This document shows, piece after piece, positions 8,411 through 16,040 of a stretch of 64,000 bases of DNA; position 1 is the stretch's first letter, and the number at the start of each line of letters is the position of its first letter. A program made the translations under genes and the position numbers. The stretch lies in contig CASDPB010000126.1 of NCBI GenBank assembly GCA_949282305.1, positions 53,216 to 117,215 of the forward strand. Direction: 5' to 3'. The notes beneath the pieces were generated by a model that did no database searches, had not been told where the DNA came from, and saw only the letters and a list, made by a program, of their open reading frames with translations. The DNA comes from an uncultured Lentisphaeria bacterium. GTDB taxonomy: Bacteria; Verrucomicrobiota; Lentisphaeria; Victivallales; UBA1829.

Positions 8411-9541
8411 ATGAAAAGACAGAGTAAAAAAAATTTCCTTGTCGCCACCATGCTTTTCGGCATACTGCCGCTGTTTGCCGATGCTCTGCAGAATGAACTG
8501 AAATTTTATCTTTCATGTGATGATATGCAAACACCGGTGGATGGCTGTAAGATTTTAAATTCCATTCGTTTGCGTCCAGGAAAATATGGGCAGAGCTTTT
8601 TAATTGAGCGCCGCACTTGTAATTTTGCGGATCCTAAAGAGATGGTGCTTGGAGAAGGGGTAACCATGAAGGGGAAGGACAATATCTTGGAGTTGCCTGC
8701 CAACGGTTTTGTTGCATTGCCGTTTCCGCAAATCAGACCATCCAGTGAAAACTGCCTTTCATTTATCTATGCCGGAAGTGGAAAAATAACGGTAACTCTT
8801 GATTCCGATGCGGGGAGTGTCACTGTTGCAGAACTGAATGCTACGGTAAATCCGCAACGGGCAAGTATTGCAGTGGTTCCCAAATCAGATAGTGTTACAT
8901 TGAAAATCAGATCAGAACAGGCAATTACATTAAGTCAGCTGATGTTTGACAAGGGAATTTCCTTTGCCAATACTTATCATGCGCCGGGAAAGATGCGCAA
9001 CGTTGATTGGATTGTTTTACCGCCGACTCTTTTTGATAGAACTTCAGGGGCATTTGTCTGCTGGGTAAAAGCCCCATGGCTCAAAAAAGACTCTAAAGTT
9101 TCAAAAATTGGTTTGCTGAGTGTTCGTTGGGCTGAGAAGGCAAAAGGCAAATTCGGAACAAACTATTTGAAATGGATTTCTGTCTGGGATGGATGCTTTT
9201 TTGATGCGAATCAAGGTAAGGACAGTACCGTTACACTTGGATTTGGACTCAAGGATATTGAACAGGAACCTTCAGATGGCTGGTATCACTTTGTTTTTAA
9301 TTGGAAGTATGCTGATGGAACAATGAACACGGAGATTATTGTTAATGGGAAATACTCCAGCAAGAAAGCATCGTCTTATGCAATTAATCCGGAGCCGATT
9401 GATTTTATCATCGGCTATGCAGCCAGTTATTATCTTAATGGGCAGATTGATGACATTGCATTGTTCAAACGTCCTTTGTCCATGGACGAGGCACAAAAGA
9501 TTTTTTCTGCCGGAAAACCTTTGCCGGAAGCAATTCAATGA
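8411..9541 (+). CDS. Exported LamG/concanavalin A-like domain protein
   Basis: A 376-aa protein with an N-terminal signal peptide (KRQSKKN followed by a hydrophobic core, likely cleavage after LFADA). The C-terminal half (about 205-370) has the LamG_3 pattern: GAFVCWVKAPWL, then DGWYHFVFNWKY, an INGQ-like VNGKYSSKKA, and LNGQIDDIALFKRPLSMDEA. Such domains usually bind glycans outside the cell. GAGGAG precedes the ATG. Codon use is clearly AT-richer than in the gene at 7551. It is the first gene of the AT-rich island. Confidence 0.7.
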   Translation: MKRQSKKNFLVATMLFGILPLFADALQNELKFYLSCDDMQTPVDGCKILNSIRLRPGKYGQSFLIERRTCNFADPKEMVLGEGVTMKGKDNILELPANGFVALPFPQIRPSSENCLSFIYAGSGKITVTLDSDAGSVTVAELNATVNPQRASIAVVPKSDSVTLKIRSEQAITLSQLMFDKGISFANTYHAPGKMRNVDWIVLPPTLFDRTSGAFVCWVKAPWLKKDSKVSKIGLLSVRWAEKAKGKFGTNYLKWISVWDGCFFDANQGKDSTVTLGFGLKDIEQEPSDGWYHFVFNWKYADGTMNTEIIVNGKYSSKKASSYAINPEPIDFIIGYAASYYLNGQIDDIALFKRPLSMDEAQKIFSAGKPLPEAIQ

Positions 9542-9662
9542 ACACCCCTCGATGCAGAGCATACGGGGTGTCAGGAGACTTCTCCTGCGGCGACCGACTT
9601 GCGCAGTTGGCTTGCCGCAGGAGAAAGTCCTGCGATTCTCTTTTTGCGATGTGAAGCATCGC
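9542..9662. repeat. Cluster of overlapping, partly exclusive stem-loops
   Basis: Immediately after a stop codon lie five inverted repeats. They are ACACCCC/GGGGTGT (9542-9548/9565-9571, with an inner ATGC/GCAT stem), CAGGAG/CTCCTG (9572-9577/9582-9587), a 12-bp perfect TTCTCCTGCGGC/GCCGCAGGAGAA (9580-9591/9614-9625) with a further CCGACT/AGTTGG stem inside, CGCAGGA/TCCTGCG (9616-9622/9628-9634), and GCGATG/CATCGC (9646-9651/9657-9662). The third pairing excludes the second and fourth. It could be a transcript-end structure, an attenuator, or a REP-like element; I cannot tell which. Confidence 0.7.
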
Positions 9663-9698
9663 AGTATTAAACCAATTTTTTAATAAAAGAGGGAATGC

Positions 9699-12173
9699 AT
9701 GAAAAAGATATTTCTTATTTTGTCGGTTTTAGCGGGAACATTGACAATTTATGGGAAGACGCTTGAAATCGTCAAGGACGGCAGAAGTGATTATTGTATT
9801 GTGGTGAATCGAAAAGGTCCGCCTTGTATATTGAATGCGGCCCATGACCTTCAGGAATACATCAGAAAGGCAACCGGTGCTTGTCTGCCGATTACCGGGG
9901 AACAGAATGGAAGACCCGCTTTTATGCTTGGTTTTTTACCTGTGGATAAGCCGGAAAGTTTTGTTGTCAGAACTATGGGGAATGATATTTATATTTCCGG
10001 TTATGATACAGAAGGAGCAATCTTTGAACCGCATTTAGCAGAAGGAGCACATGTCGGCACTTGGTACGGAGTCTGTGATTTTTTAGAGAAACAGCTTGGT
10101 GTTCGATGGTTTATGCCGGGAGAATTGGGGGAGTATGTGCCGAAACGGGACAAATGGTCTATAGAGGAACTCAATTATTCTGAGTCTCCTCGTATGGAAT
10201 TGCGTATCATGCAATATGTAATTCCATATCCAATTGGCAATACAGCCGAAAAAAATATCCGGGAAGGACAGTTGTGGTTACGCCGAAATCGTCATGGTAA
10301 TGTTGAACCATGGTGTGGGTGGCATAGTTGGCGCCATGATTTTCCTGCGGGGAAATACTTTGCAGAACATCCGGACTGGTTTGCACTGGTTAAAGGTCGC
10401 CGTTGCAATGATGATCCAGGCGGTTATGGCGTAAAAATGTGTACAACAAACCCAAAAGCACTTGATCAATATGCAAAGAATCTGATTGACTCGCGCAAAG
10501 GCTGGAAACATCCATGGATGTTAAGTCTTACCCCGAATGACAGCGGTAATTTTTGCGAATGTGCAAATTGCATCTCGCTTGATGACGGATTGCGTCCTGA
10601 TGGTTCCAGAATCATGACAACCAGAATTATGACATATGCCAATGAAGTTGCCCATAGAGTCAAGCAGGAGTTGCCTGGACAGAAATTTGGCATCAATGCT
10701 TATGCTTTCTATTATGAGGCTGTAAGCGGAATCAGGCTTGATCCTTCCATTACGGTGATGGAAGTTCTGAATGATACCGGTATCGGTTATTATGATTCGG
10801 CAAGACGTGTCGCACATCTTAAGAACTTGAAAGCATGGAGGAAAGTTTTGAGTAAGCTGTACTATTATTGTACTCCTGAGGGAATGACCGGACTGGAACT
10901 GCCTTGCCATCAATATGGAAATATTAAATTGCTCTTTGATGATTTATATGCCGCTGATGTTTCTGGCATTCTAATGAACAATCCTACTGGTTTTTCTGCT
11001 TCCGGCTTGAACAATTATCTTTATTTGAAATTCGCGTGGGGGGTGTCTGAACCGGAAAAATTATATTTGGATGCCTTGCGTGATTGTTACGGTTCCGTAG
11101 GAGCAACTGTTATGAGAACCTATACTGCGGACATTGAAAAACGTATGGCAGGATTTGCCGCAGAAACTATGGAAGAGGATATTGCACTTGGTTATATTAA
11201 ACGTTACCCCCGTATATTTAAAAAGGTGTATGAGGGACTTGCTGAAAAATGGCTTCCGGAGCTTCGAATGGCGATGGAAAAAACAAAAGACCATGGACAA
11301 AAAGCCCGACTCCAAATAGTGATTGACAATCTTGAATATTGTAAAGCAACAGTAGAATTGTACAATATTGCCTGCACGTTGATTGCTTCTTCTGTGCCGG
11401 ATCCGAAATTGCTTGCTGTTGCTGATAATCTGGCTGTCCGGAGAGAAGAGATTCTGAAAAAACAAGGCAATCCCCCAGCCAATGTTTATGGTAAAACGGA
11501 TTCTGTCATAAAAAACAATCGTTTTGCGAAATTGCCTGACCGCAATATGTTGAAATATATGATGGCTGCGCAGTCCCGTAAATATATAACGGCTGAGCGT
11601 TATGGAACTCCACCGGTTCTTGATGGAAAGTTGAATGAAAGTTTTTGGGAAAATATACTGCCCCAGCGTATTGAATTGGACTCAAAGGCAATGAAACTGA
11701 AAGTTGGTGCGGATATCCGTGTTGCCATAGTAGGGAATGATCTCTATATTGGGATCCATTGCGAGGAGCCGTTTGTCAGTAAAATTGCGGATATTGGACG
11801 AAGCTGTGATAGTCCTGTTTGGGAGGAGAACTGCATTGATCTTTTTATTGCTCCGCCAAATAAGGAGAAAAAATATTATCAGTTGGTTTTCAACTCGTTG
11901 GGAACTGTGAGGAGTTTCTTATATGCCTCGAAATCAATGAAATGGGAGGCAAAAGAAGAAATTCGGACTTTTCGCGGCTCGAACTTCTGGAGTGCCGAAG
12001 TCAAGCTCCCGTTTGCTTCCATGACGGATAAAACAGAACTTCGCGGCGATATTTGGGGTATTAATTTTTGTCGTGTCCGCAAAACTGTGGTTCCTGCTGA
12101 ATCTACATGTTGGAGTCCAACCTTCGGCAGTTTTCATCAGCCTGAACGGTTCGGCAAACTGGTCATAAAATGA
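9699..12173 (+). CDS. Exported DUF4838 protein with C-terminal CBM9-like domain
   Basis: An 824-aa secreted protein. A signal peptide covers about residues 1-19. Residues ~20-140 resemble the alpha-glucuronidase-type N-terminal domain (AAHDLQEYIRKATGACLPIT, TWYGVCDFLEKQLGVRWFMP). DUF4838 follows, including TPNDSGNFCECANC with its Cys-X-Cys-X2-Cys cluster. From about 630, PPVLDGKLNESFWE, DLYIGIHCEEP and CIDLFIAPPN mark a carbohydrate-binding-module-9-like domain. Probably binds or hydrolyses polysaccharide outside the cytoplasm; the enzyme activity of DUF4838 is not established. The ATG follows GAGGG. AT-rich like its neighbours. A second, cytoplasmic DUF4838 protein is encoded at 55992. Confidence 0.8.
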   Translation: MKKIFLILSVLAGTLTIYGKTLEIVKDGRSDYCIVVNRKGPPCILNAAHDLQEYIRKATGACLPITGEQNGRPAFMLGFLPVDKPESFVVRTMGNDIYISGYDTEGAIFEPHLAEGAHVGTWYGVCDFLEKQLGVRWFMPGELGEYVPKRDKWSIEELNYSESPRMELRIMQYVIPYPIGNTAEKNIREGQLWLRRNRHGNVEPWCGWHSWRHDFPAGKYFAEHPDWFALVKGRRCNDDPGGYGVKMCTTNPKALDQYAKNLIDSRKGWKHPWMLSLTPNDSGNFCECANCISLDDGLRPDGSRIMTTRIMTYANEVAHRVKQELPGQKFGINAYAFYYEAVSGIRLDPSITVMEVLNDTGIGYYDSARRVAHLKNLKAWRKVLSKLYYYCTPEGMTGLELPCHQYGNIKLLFDDLYAADVSGILMNNPTGFSASGLNNYLYLKFAWGVSEPEKLYLDALRDCYGSVGATVMRTYTADIEKRMAGFAAETMEEDIALGYIKRYPRIFKKVYEGLAEKWLPELRMAMEKTKDHGQKARLQIVIDNLEYCKATVELYNIACTLIASSVPDPKLLAVADNLAVRREEILKKQGNPPANVYGKTDSVIKNNRFAKLPDRNMLKYMMAAQSRKYITAERYGTPPVLDGKLNESFWENILPQRIELDSKAMKLKVGADIRVAIVGNDLYIGIHCEEPFVSKIADIGRSCDSPVWEENCIDLFIAPPNKEKKYYQLVFNSLGTVRSFLYASKSMKWEAKEEIRTFRGSNFWSAEVKLPFASMTDKTELRGDIWGINFCRVRKTVVPAESTCWSPTFGSFHQPERFGKLVIK

Positions 12174-12198
12174 CTTTTACTTATAGTGAGGTATCGAA

Positions 12199-12990
12199 AT
12201 GAAAAATTTTCTTCCGTTTCAGAATAAACATTGTAGAACAGGAGGGATAGAGCGTTTCCCTTGCCTCTCTTATTCATTCAGCTTAATAGAGCTCCTGGTT
12301 ACGATTTCCATTATTGCAATTTTGGCAGCTCTTTTATTGCCGGTGTTAAATTTAACACGTGAAAAGGCAAGAGGAACAGCCTGTTTTAATAATCTCAGGC
12401 AGCAGGGATTGGCATTGCATAATTATTTTAATGATTACAATGATTATATTCTTCCGGGTGGAGAGATGGGGAAACAACTTTGGCCGGTGAATCTTTCTTT
12501 TTATATTTATACGTCTGATTCTTTTCGTAATACAAGTCCGGCACAACGTGCTGAACTTTGGAAGAAAAGTGTATTTGCATGTCCTTCAGATCAGCATAAG
12601 AATGTTTGCCCCCATTTTTATGGAGATTGTATATCCTATGGAATGAACAATATGATCTGTAAAAAACTTGTGTGGCCGGAGGATACTCCATGGCCGTTGA
12701 AGTTAAGTCATATACCACAGCCTGGAGGTCATCTCTTTGCTACGGAGATTCGTCCTTTCCCATCGCAATCATGTATATCAGGCTATAGTCATTATCTGGC
12801 ATATTATTCCAGCGTAAGTGATCCAACAGGTAACATTAGCTCGAATCATGGTCAGAATTCTGCAAATGTATTGATGATTGGCGGTAATGTCAGGACACTT
12901 CCCGTCAGCTTGCTGATGAATAAGAATATAATAGAAACTCATTTGCCATGGAATGTTCATTTATATAAAAACGTAATTGGCCTTCCTTAG
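12199..12990 (+). CDS. Prepilin-like (type II pseudopilin-like) protein
   Basis: A 263-aa protein with a long leader and a type IV prepilin/pseudopilin N-terminus: [20 protein letters not shown] (Phe27, Glu31), followed by the [20 protein letters not shown] block typical of the Lentisphaerae/Planctomycetes prepilin-like families. Two deviations are visible: the residue before the mature Phe is Ser, not the usual Gly, and the C-terminal H-X9-DG motif is degenerate ([16 protein letters not shown], one residue longer and GG for DG). It is the last gene of the AT-rich island, which stops at the end of this gene. Confidence 0.8.
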   Translation: MKNFLPFQNKHCRTGGIERFPCLSYSFSLIELLVTISIIAILAALLLPVLNLTREKARGTACFNNLRQQGLALHNYFNDYNDYILPGGEMGKQLWPVNLSFYIYTSDSFRNTSPAQRAELWKKSVFACPSDQHKNVCPHFYGDCISYGMNNMICKKLVWPEDTPWPLKLSHIPQPGGHLFATEIRPFPSQSCISGYSHYLAYYSSVSDPTGNISSNHGQNSANVLMIGGNVRTLPVSLLMNKNIIETHLPWNVHLYKNVIGLP

Positions 12991-13052
12991 GTCTTTTATG
13001 CGGATTGCGCCGAACTGGAAGGCTTTTGCGACGAGGCATGGAAAACAATCTG
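12990..13052 (+). pseudogene. Fragment of a TIGR04076-family gene
   Basis: This 63-nt stretch matches positions 15803-15865 inside the intact TIGR04076 gene at 53 of 63 bases without a gap. In the matching frame it reads FYADCAELEGFCDEAWKTI against FYADYARPEGFCDEAWKAI. The frame is not continued on either side: left is the AT-rich island, right is a pseudopilin tail in another frame. Confidence 0.75.
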
Positions 13053-13532
13053 CCGGTCTGGGATCTTTACAAGGCGATGCGCGCTCTCGGCAGGGATGTG
13101 ACGTCAAAAAGTTTTCTGCTGTGTTCCGAGACGGAGAACTTCACCTATACTCCGGGCGAGAACGGCCGTCTGCCTTCCTACAATCTTGCCTATGGCATGA
13201 GCGGATTCGGCATCTACGGCGTCAGCGGCCGTTTCGATGAACCGGAAAGAGTGATCCGTCCGGAAAAGATCCGACATGCCTCCCGCGTGATTGCGCTTGG
13301 AGAGCGGCCGAAGGAATACGGCAGCAATCCGCATCGTTTCACCGTCAGCCAGATTCCCGGATATTCCGCGGGGAATGAGGTTCTGATGGGATTTGTCCAC
13401 AACAACCGGGCGAATCATCTTTATGCGGACGGGCATGTGATGCAGAATCCGATGTCGATGTTTTATGCGGGAAATGACTATGCCCGCGCGATTCGCATCT
13501 GGAAAGACAATTTTGATCCGGTCGGCTACTGA
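13038..13532 (+). pseudogene. Headless pseudopilin, C-terminal part only
   Basis: About 165 residues of GC-rich coding sequence corresponding to the globular part of a prepilin-like protein. It holds SFLLCSETE (the usual cysteine-containing strand) and an intact H-X9-DG motif in FVHNNRANHLYADGHV near the end. The N-terminal leader and methylation helix that define the family are missing. The frame upstream of ~13040 only reads through the TIGR04076 fragment in a shifted frame, so the nominal start is not credible. Probably the leftover of a gene that once followed the one at 7551. Confidence 0.65.
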
Positions 13533-13652
13533 ATGTTTGACAATGGTTTGGAACTTGTTCCGATTCCGTCAGTTCTGCCGCTTTTCTCTTGATTCCTGCC
13601 GGTTCCGGCTGTAGTGTTTTCCAGTTTCTTGAAAACTACAGAAGGAAAAAGT

Positions 13653-14273
13653 ATGATCAACAGAAAATTGAAGAAAGTGGCAGTCTACTGCTCGTCAAGA
13701 AACGGACTGGATCCGGCGTTCGGGAAAATGGCGGAAGAACTGGGACGGCAGATCGCGTGCCGTGAGATTGAACTTGTTTACGGCGGTTCCTGCGTCGGGC
13801 TCATGAAAAAGGTTGCGGATTCCGTTCTGCGGAACGGCGGACAGGTTACGGGCGTTTATCCGCGGGGGCATTTCCACGAAGAACTTCAGAAAAACCTCAC
13901 CAACACCTATATTGTCAACAGCATGGCGGAACGCAAGGCACTGATGCTTGAACTTGCCGACGCATGGCTGGCTCTCCCCGGCGGCTTCGGGACTCTTGAT
14001 GAATTCTTCGACGCCCTCTGCCTGCTTCAGATACGCAATCACCGCAAACCCTGCGGGCTGCTGAACATTCACGGGTATTACGATCATCTTCTCGCATTTC
14101 TCCGCAACGCCTGCAACACGGGACTGCTCGGGAATGCGGATTTGAACCTGATCAATGTCCGGACTTCGCCTGAGGAGCTTCTTGATACGCTTGCCATACA
14201 AGTGGAAGGGCGCGGAGCTGTTTTTGCTTCCCCGCGGCAGGAGATTTACTCCGGTCTTGAGTGCGTTGTCTGA
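13653..14273 (+). CDS. LOG family protein (cytokinin-activating-type phosphoribohydrolase)
   Basis: A 206-aa protein with the LOG/'lysine decarboxylase-like' signature: ELVYGGSCVGLM (about 40-52), the substrate motif ALPGGFGTLDEFFDAL (about 110-125) and AERKALMLELADA just before it. LOG enzymes release ribose 5-phosphate from nucleoside monophosphates; the bacterial substrate is often unknown. I chose ATG 13653, preceded by GAAGGAAAAAGT. A small hairpin (GTAG...CTAC) lies just upstream of the ribosome-binding site. Single gene. Confidence 0.88.
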   Translation: MINRKLKKVAVYCSSRNGLDPAFGKMAEELGRQIACREIELVYGGSCVGLMKKVADSVLRNGGQVTGVYPRGHFHEELQKNLTNTYIVNSMAERKALMLELADAWLALPGGFGTLDEFFDALCLLQIRNHRKPCGLLNIHGYYDHLLAFLRNACNTGLLGNADLNLINVRTSPEELLDTLAIQVEGRGAVFASPRQEIYSGLECVV

Positions 14274-14337
14274 CGGAACCGCGCTTCATTCCCCTGGATT
14301 CCCGGATTGTTTCCGGGGGCATCCGTCGGGACGCGCT

Positions 14338-15519
14338 TCATGAACCTTGTTCGAGTCTGCGGCAGATTTCCGCGCATTTCATCAGATAACGCGGCAGATG
14401 GAACAGACCTTTCCAGCGGCTTCCCTTGTAAGTATGCGCCCGTTTGCCGTCGATCTCCGCGCAGGAGAACCATTCCGGGTACTCCGTGTCGCGCAGATAT
14501 TTCCATGCAAATGCGTCGATCTTGCGGAAAAACTCAAGGAACTCCTCATTTTCGCTCATTTCATAAGCGGAAAGCGCCGCGGTTGCCGCCTCATTCTGCG
14601 GCCACCATGTCTTCTGCATATACTTGTCCTTCAAAACCGGTTTTCCGAGAATGTCGCGGAAGGAAACGATGCCGCCCAGTTCCTTGTCCCAGCCGCAGCG
14701 CAACGTGTTGACCGTGAGTTTCAAGGTCCGGTCGAGCAGGGGCTTTCTGCCGGAGCCGCGGATATATTCCATCATGAACCACATGCTTTCCAGTGCATGT
14801 CCCGGATTGACGAGCCGTCCCTCCGGTGAACTCAGATCGAACGAACCGTCCGCCTTGATTTTCTCCTGAATGATGCCGAATTCCGGATTGCAGAATTCAA
14901 AGACCATGCGTGCCGCGAATTCCAGTTCCTTGTTGAATTCATCCGTCTGGAGCGCCGTTTTCATGATCTGCAGGACATTGAGCGCGATCATGTAATGACC
15001 GAATCTCTTGTAAGGCGTTCCGTCGGGAAAAGCCGGTTTCTGTTCCGACTTGCTGACATTGCTCCAGTAGATTTTCCAGCACCGGAGAGCCTCGTCCCGG
15101 TAACAGTTTTTACCTGTCGCGCGGTAAAGTTCGGCGCAGGCGATTGCCGCAAAACTTTCCGAAAAAATTTCGGCGCCGTCGGGAACCTCGGTGGAGACGG
15201 GATTTCCCGCCTGGTCCAGAGAGAAATGGTAATTGCCGTCCGGCTTTTTGCCGGAATGCGTCAGAAAATTGAATCCGTCAACCGCATAGTCCAGATAGCG
15301 TTTCTGCGAGAATACGGAGTTGTAAAGCACTGCGAACAGGTAGACTTCCCGCCACTGCATCCACATATACTTGTTCGTATCATAAACTGTGCCGTCTCGT
15401 TCGAGACAGGTCAGAAAACCTCCGTATTCCGAATCAATGCTGTGCTGTTCCCAGAATGGAACCACCGAGTTCAGAAGTTCAGACTCATAACGGTCTGCAG
15501 TCTCTTTGAAAAATGACAT
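14338..15519 (-). CDS. AGE family epimerase/isomerase (N-acylglucosamine or cellobiose 2-epimerase type)
   Basis: A 393-aa (alpha/alpha)6-barrel sugar epimerase. Family landmarks are MWMQWREVYLFAVLY, SFAAIACAELYRATG, RFGHYMIALNVLQIM, LVNPGHALESMWFMMEY and TWWPQNEAATAALSAYE, with the conserved His and Glu residues in the last three at the sugar pocket, and HTYKGSRWKGLFHLPRYLM near the end. ATG 15519 is chosen because GGGAG lies upstream; a longer reading has no credible start. Exact substrate cannot be told from sequence. No signal peptide. It stands alone between LOG and TIGR04076. Confidence 0.88.
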   Translation of the reverse strand: MSFFKETADRYESELLNSVVPFWEQHSIDSEYGGFLTCLERDGTVYDTNKYMWMQWREVYLFAVLYNSVFSQKRYLDYAVDGFNFLTHSGKKPDGNYHFSLDQAGNPVSTEVPDGAEIFSESFAAIACAELYRATGKNCYRDEALRCWKIYWSNVSKSEQKPAFPDGTPYKRFGHYMIALNVLQIMKTALQTDEFNKELEFAARMVFEFCNPEFGIIQEKIKADGSFDLSSPEGRLVNPGHALESMWFMMEYIRGSGRKPLLDRTLKLTVNTLRCGWDKELGGIVSFRDILGKPVLKDKYMQKTWWPQNEAATAALSAYEMSENEEFLEFFRKIDAFAWKYLRDTEYPEWFSCAEIDGKRAHTYKGSRWKGLFHLPRYLMKCAEICRRLEQGS

Positions 15520-15641
15520 GTTTTTCTCCCTGTGTTGTGTCTGTTTCCGTTTTACCGTATAAAAATAGCAAGAATCGCGGAAGATGTCAAGCCTGTTCCC
15601 TGTTTTTGCGGAACGGCCGTTCTGTTTCTGCATTGTCTTTC

Positions 15642-15669
15642 TTGAGAAATATTTTCTCCGGGTTATATT
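15642..15669 (+). promoter_or_regulatory. Sigma70-like promoter of the TIGR04076 gene
   Basis: TTGAGA (15642-15647), 16-nt spacer, TATATT (15664-15669), followed by a strong AAGGAGG (15683-15689) 6 nt before the ATG. Confidence 0.55.
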
Positions 15670-15695
15670 AATATTACCGGAAAAGGAGGCTGAAT

Positions 15696-16040
15696 ATGAA
15701 AAAAGTCAAAATCACGGTATTGAAAACAACTCTGGACGCGGAACTGGCAAAGGAATACGGCGCGGAAGGGCTTACTGCGTGTCCCATGCTGAAAGAGGGA
15801 CAGGTTTTCTATGCGGATTACGCCAGACCGGAAGGCTTCTGCGACGAGGCATGGAAAGCGATCTATCAGTATGTGTTTGCTCTTGCCCATGGCGCGGAGA
15901 AAGGGCTGTTCTACTACGGCGACTGGATCCGTGTTCCCGGTGTGGCGATCTGTTCGTGCAACGACGGGCTTCGTCCGGTGATCTTCAAACTGGAGGCAAC
16001 GGACGAAACTTCCGAAATTGACTATACGCCGGTGCGCTGA
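15696..16040 (+). CDS. TIGR04076 family protein
   Basis: A 114-aa small protein of unknown function matching the TIGR04076 pattern: CPMLKEGQVFYADYARPEG in the first half and GVAICSCNDGLRPVIFKLE near the C-terminus, with conserved Cys residues (Cys29 in ACPML and the CSCNDG pair) that could bind a metal. Its own promoter and a near-ideal ribosome-binding site precede it. Its last 19 nt overlap the convergent aas-type gene. A broken relative of this gene is found at 12990-13052. Confidence 0.82.
   Translation: MKKVKITVLKTTLDAELAKEYGAEGLTACPMLKEGQVFYADYARPEGFCDEAWKAIYQYVFALAHGAEKGLFYYGDWIRVPGVAICSCNDGLRPVIFKLEATDETSEIDYTPVR

Noticed and set aside
13005..13040. Start of the 13038 pseudopilin fragment at an upstream ATG (13005-13007 region)
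   Set aside because: The N-terminal codons are the TIGR04076 fragment read out of frame, and no ribosome-binding site precedes them.
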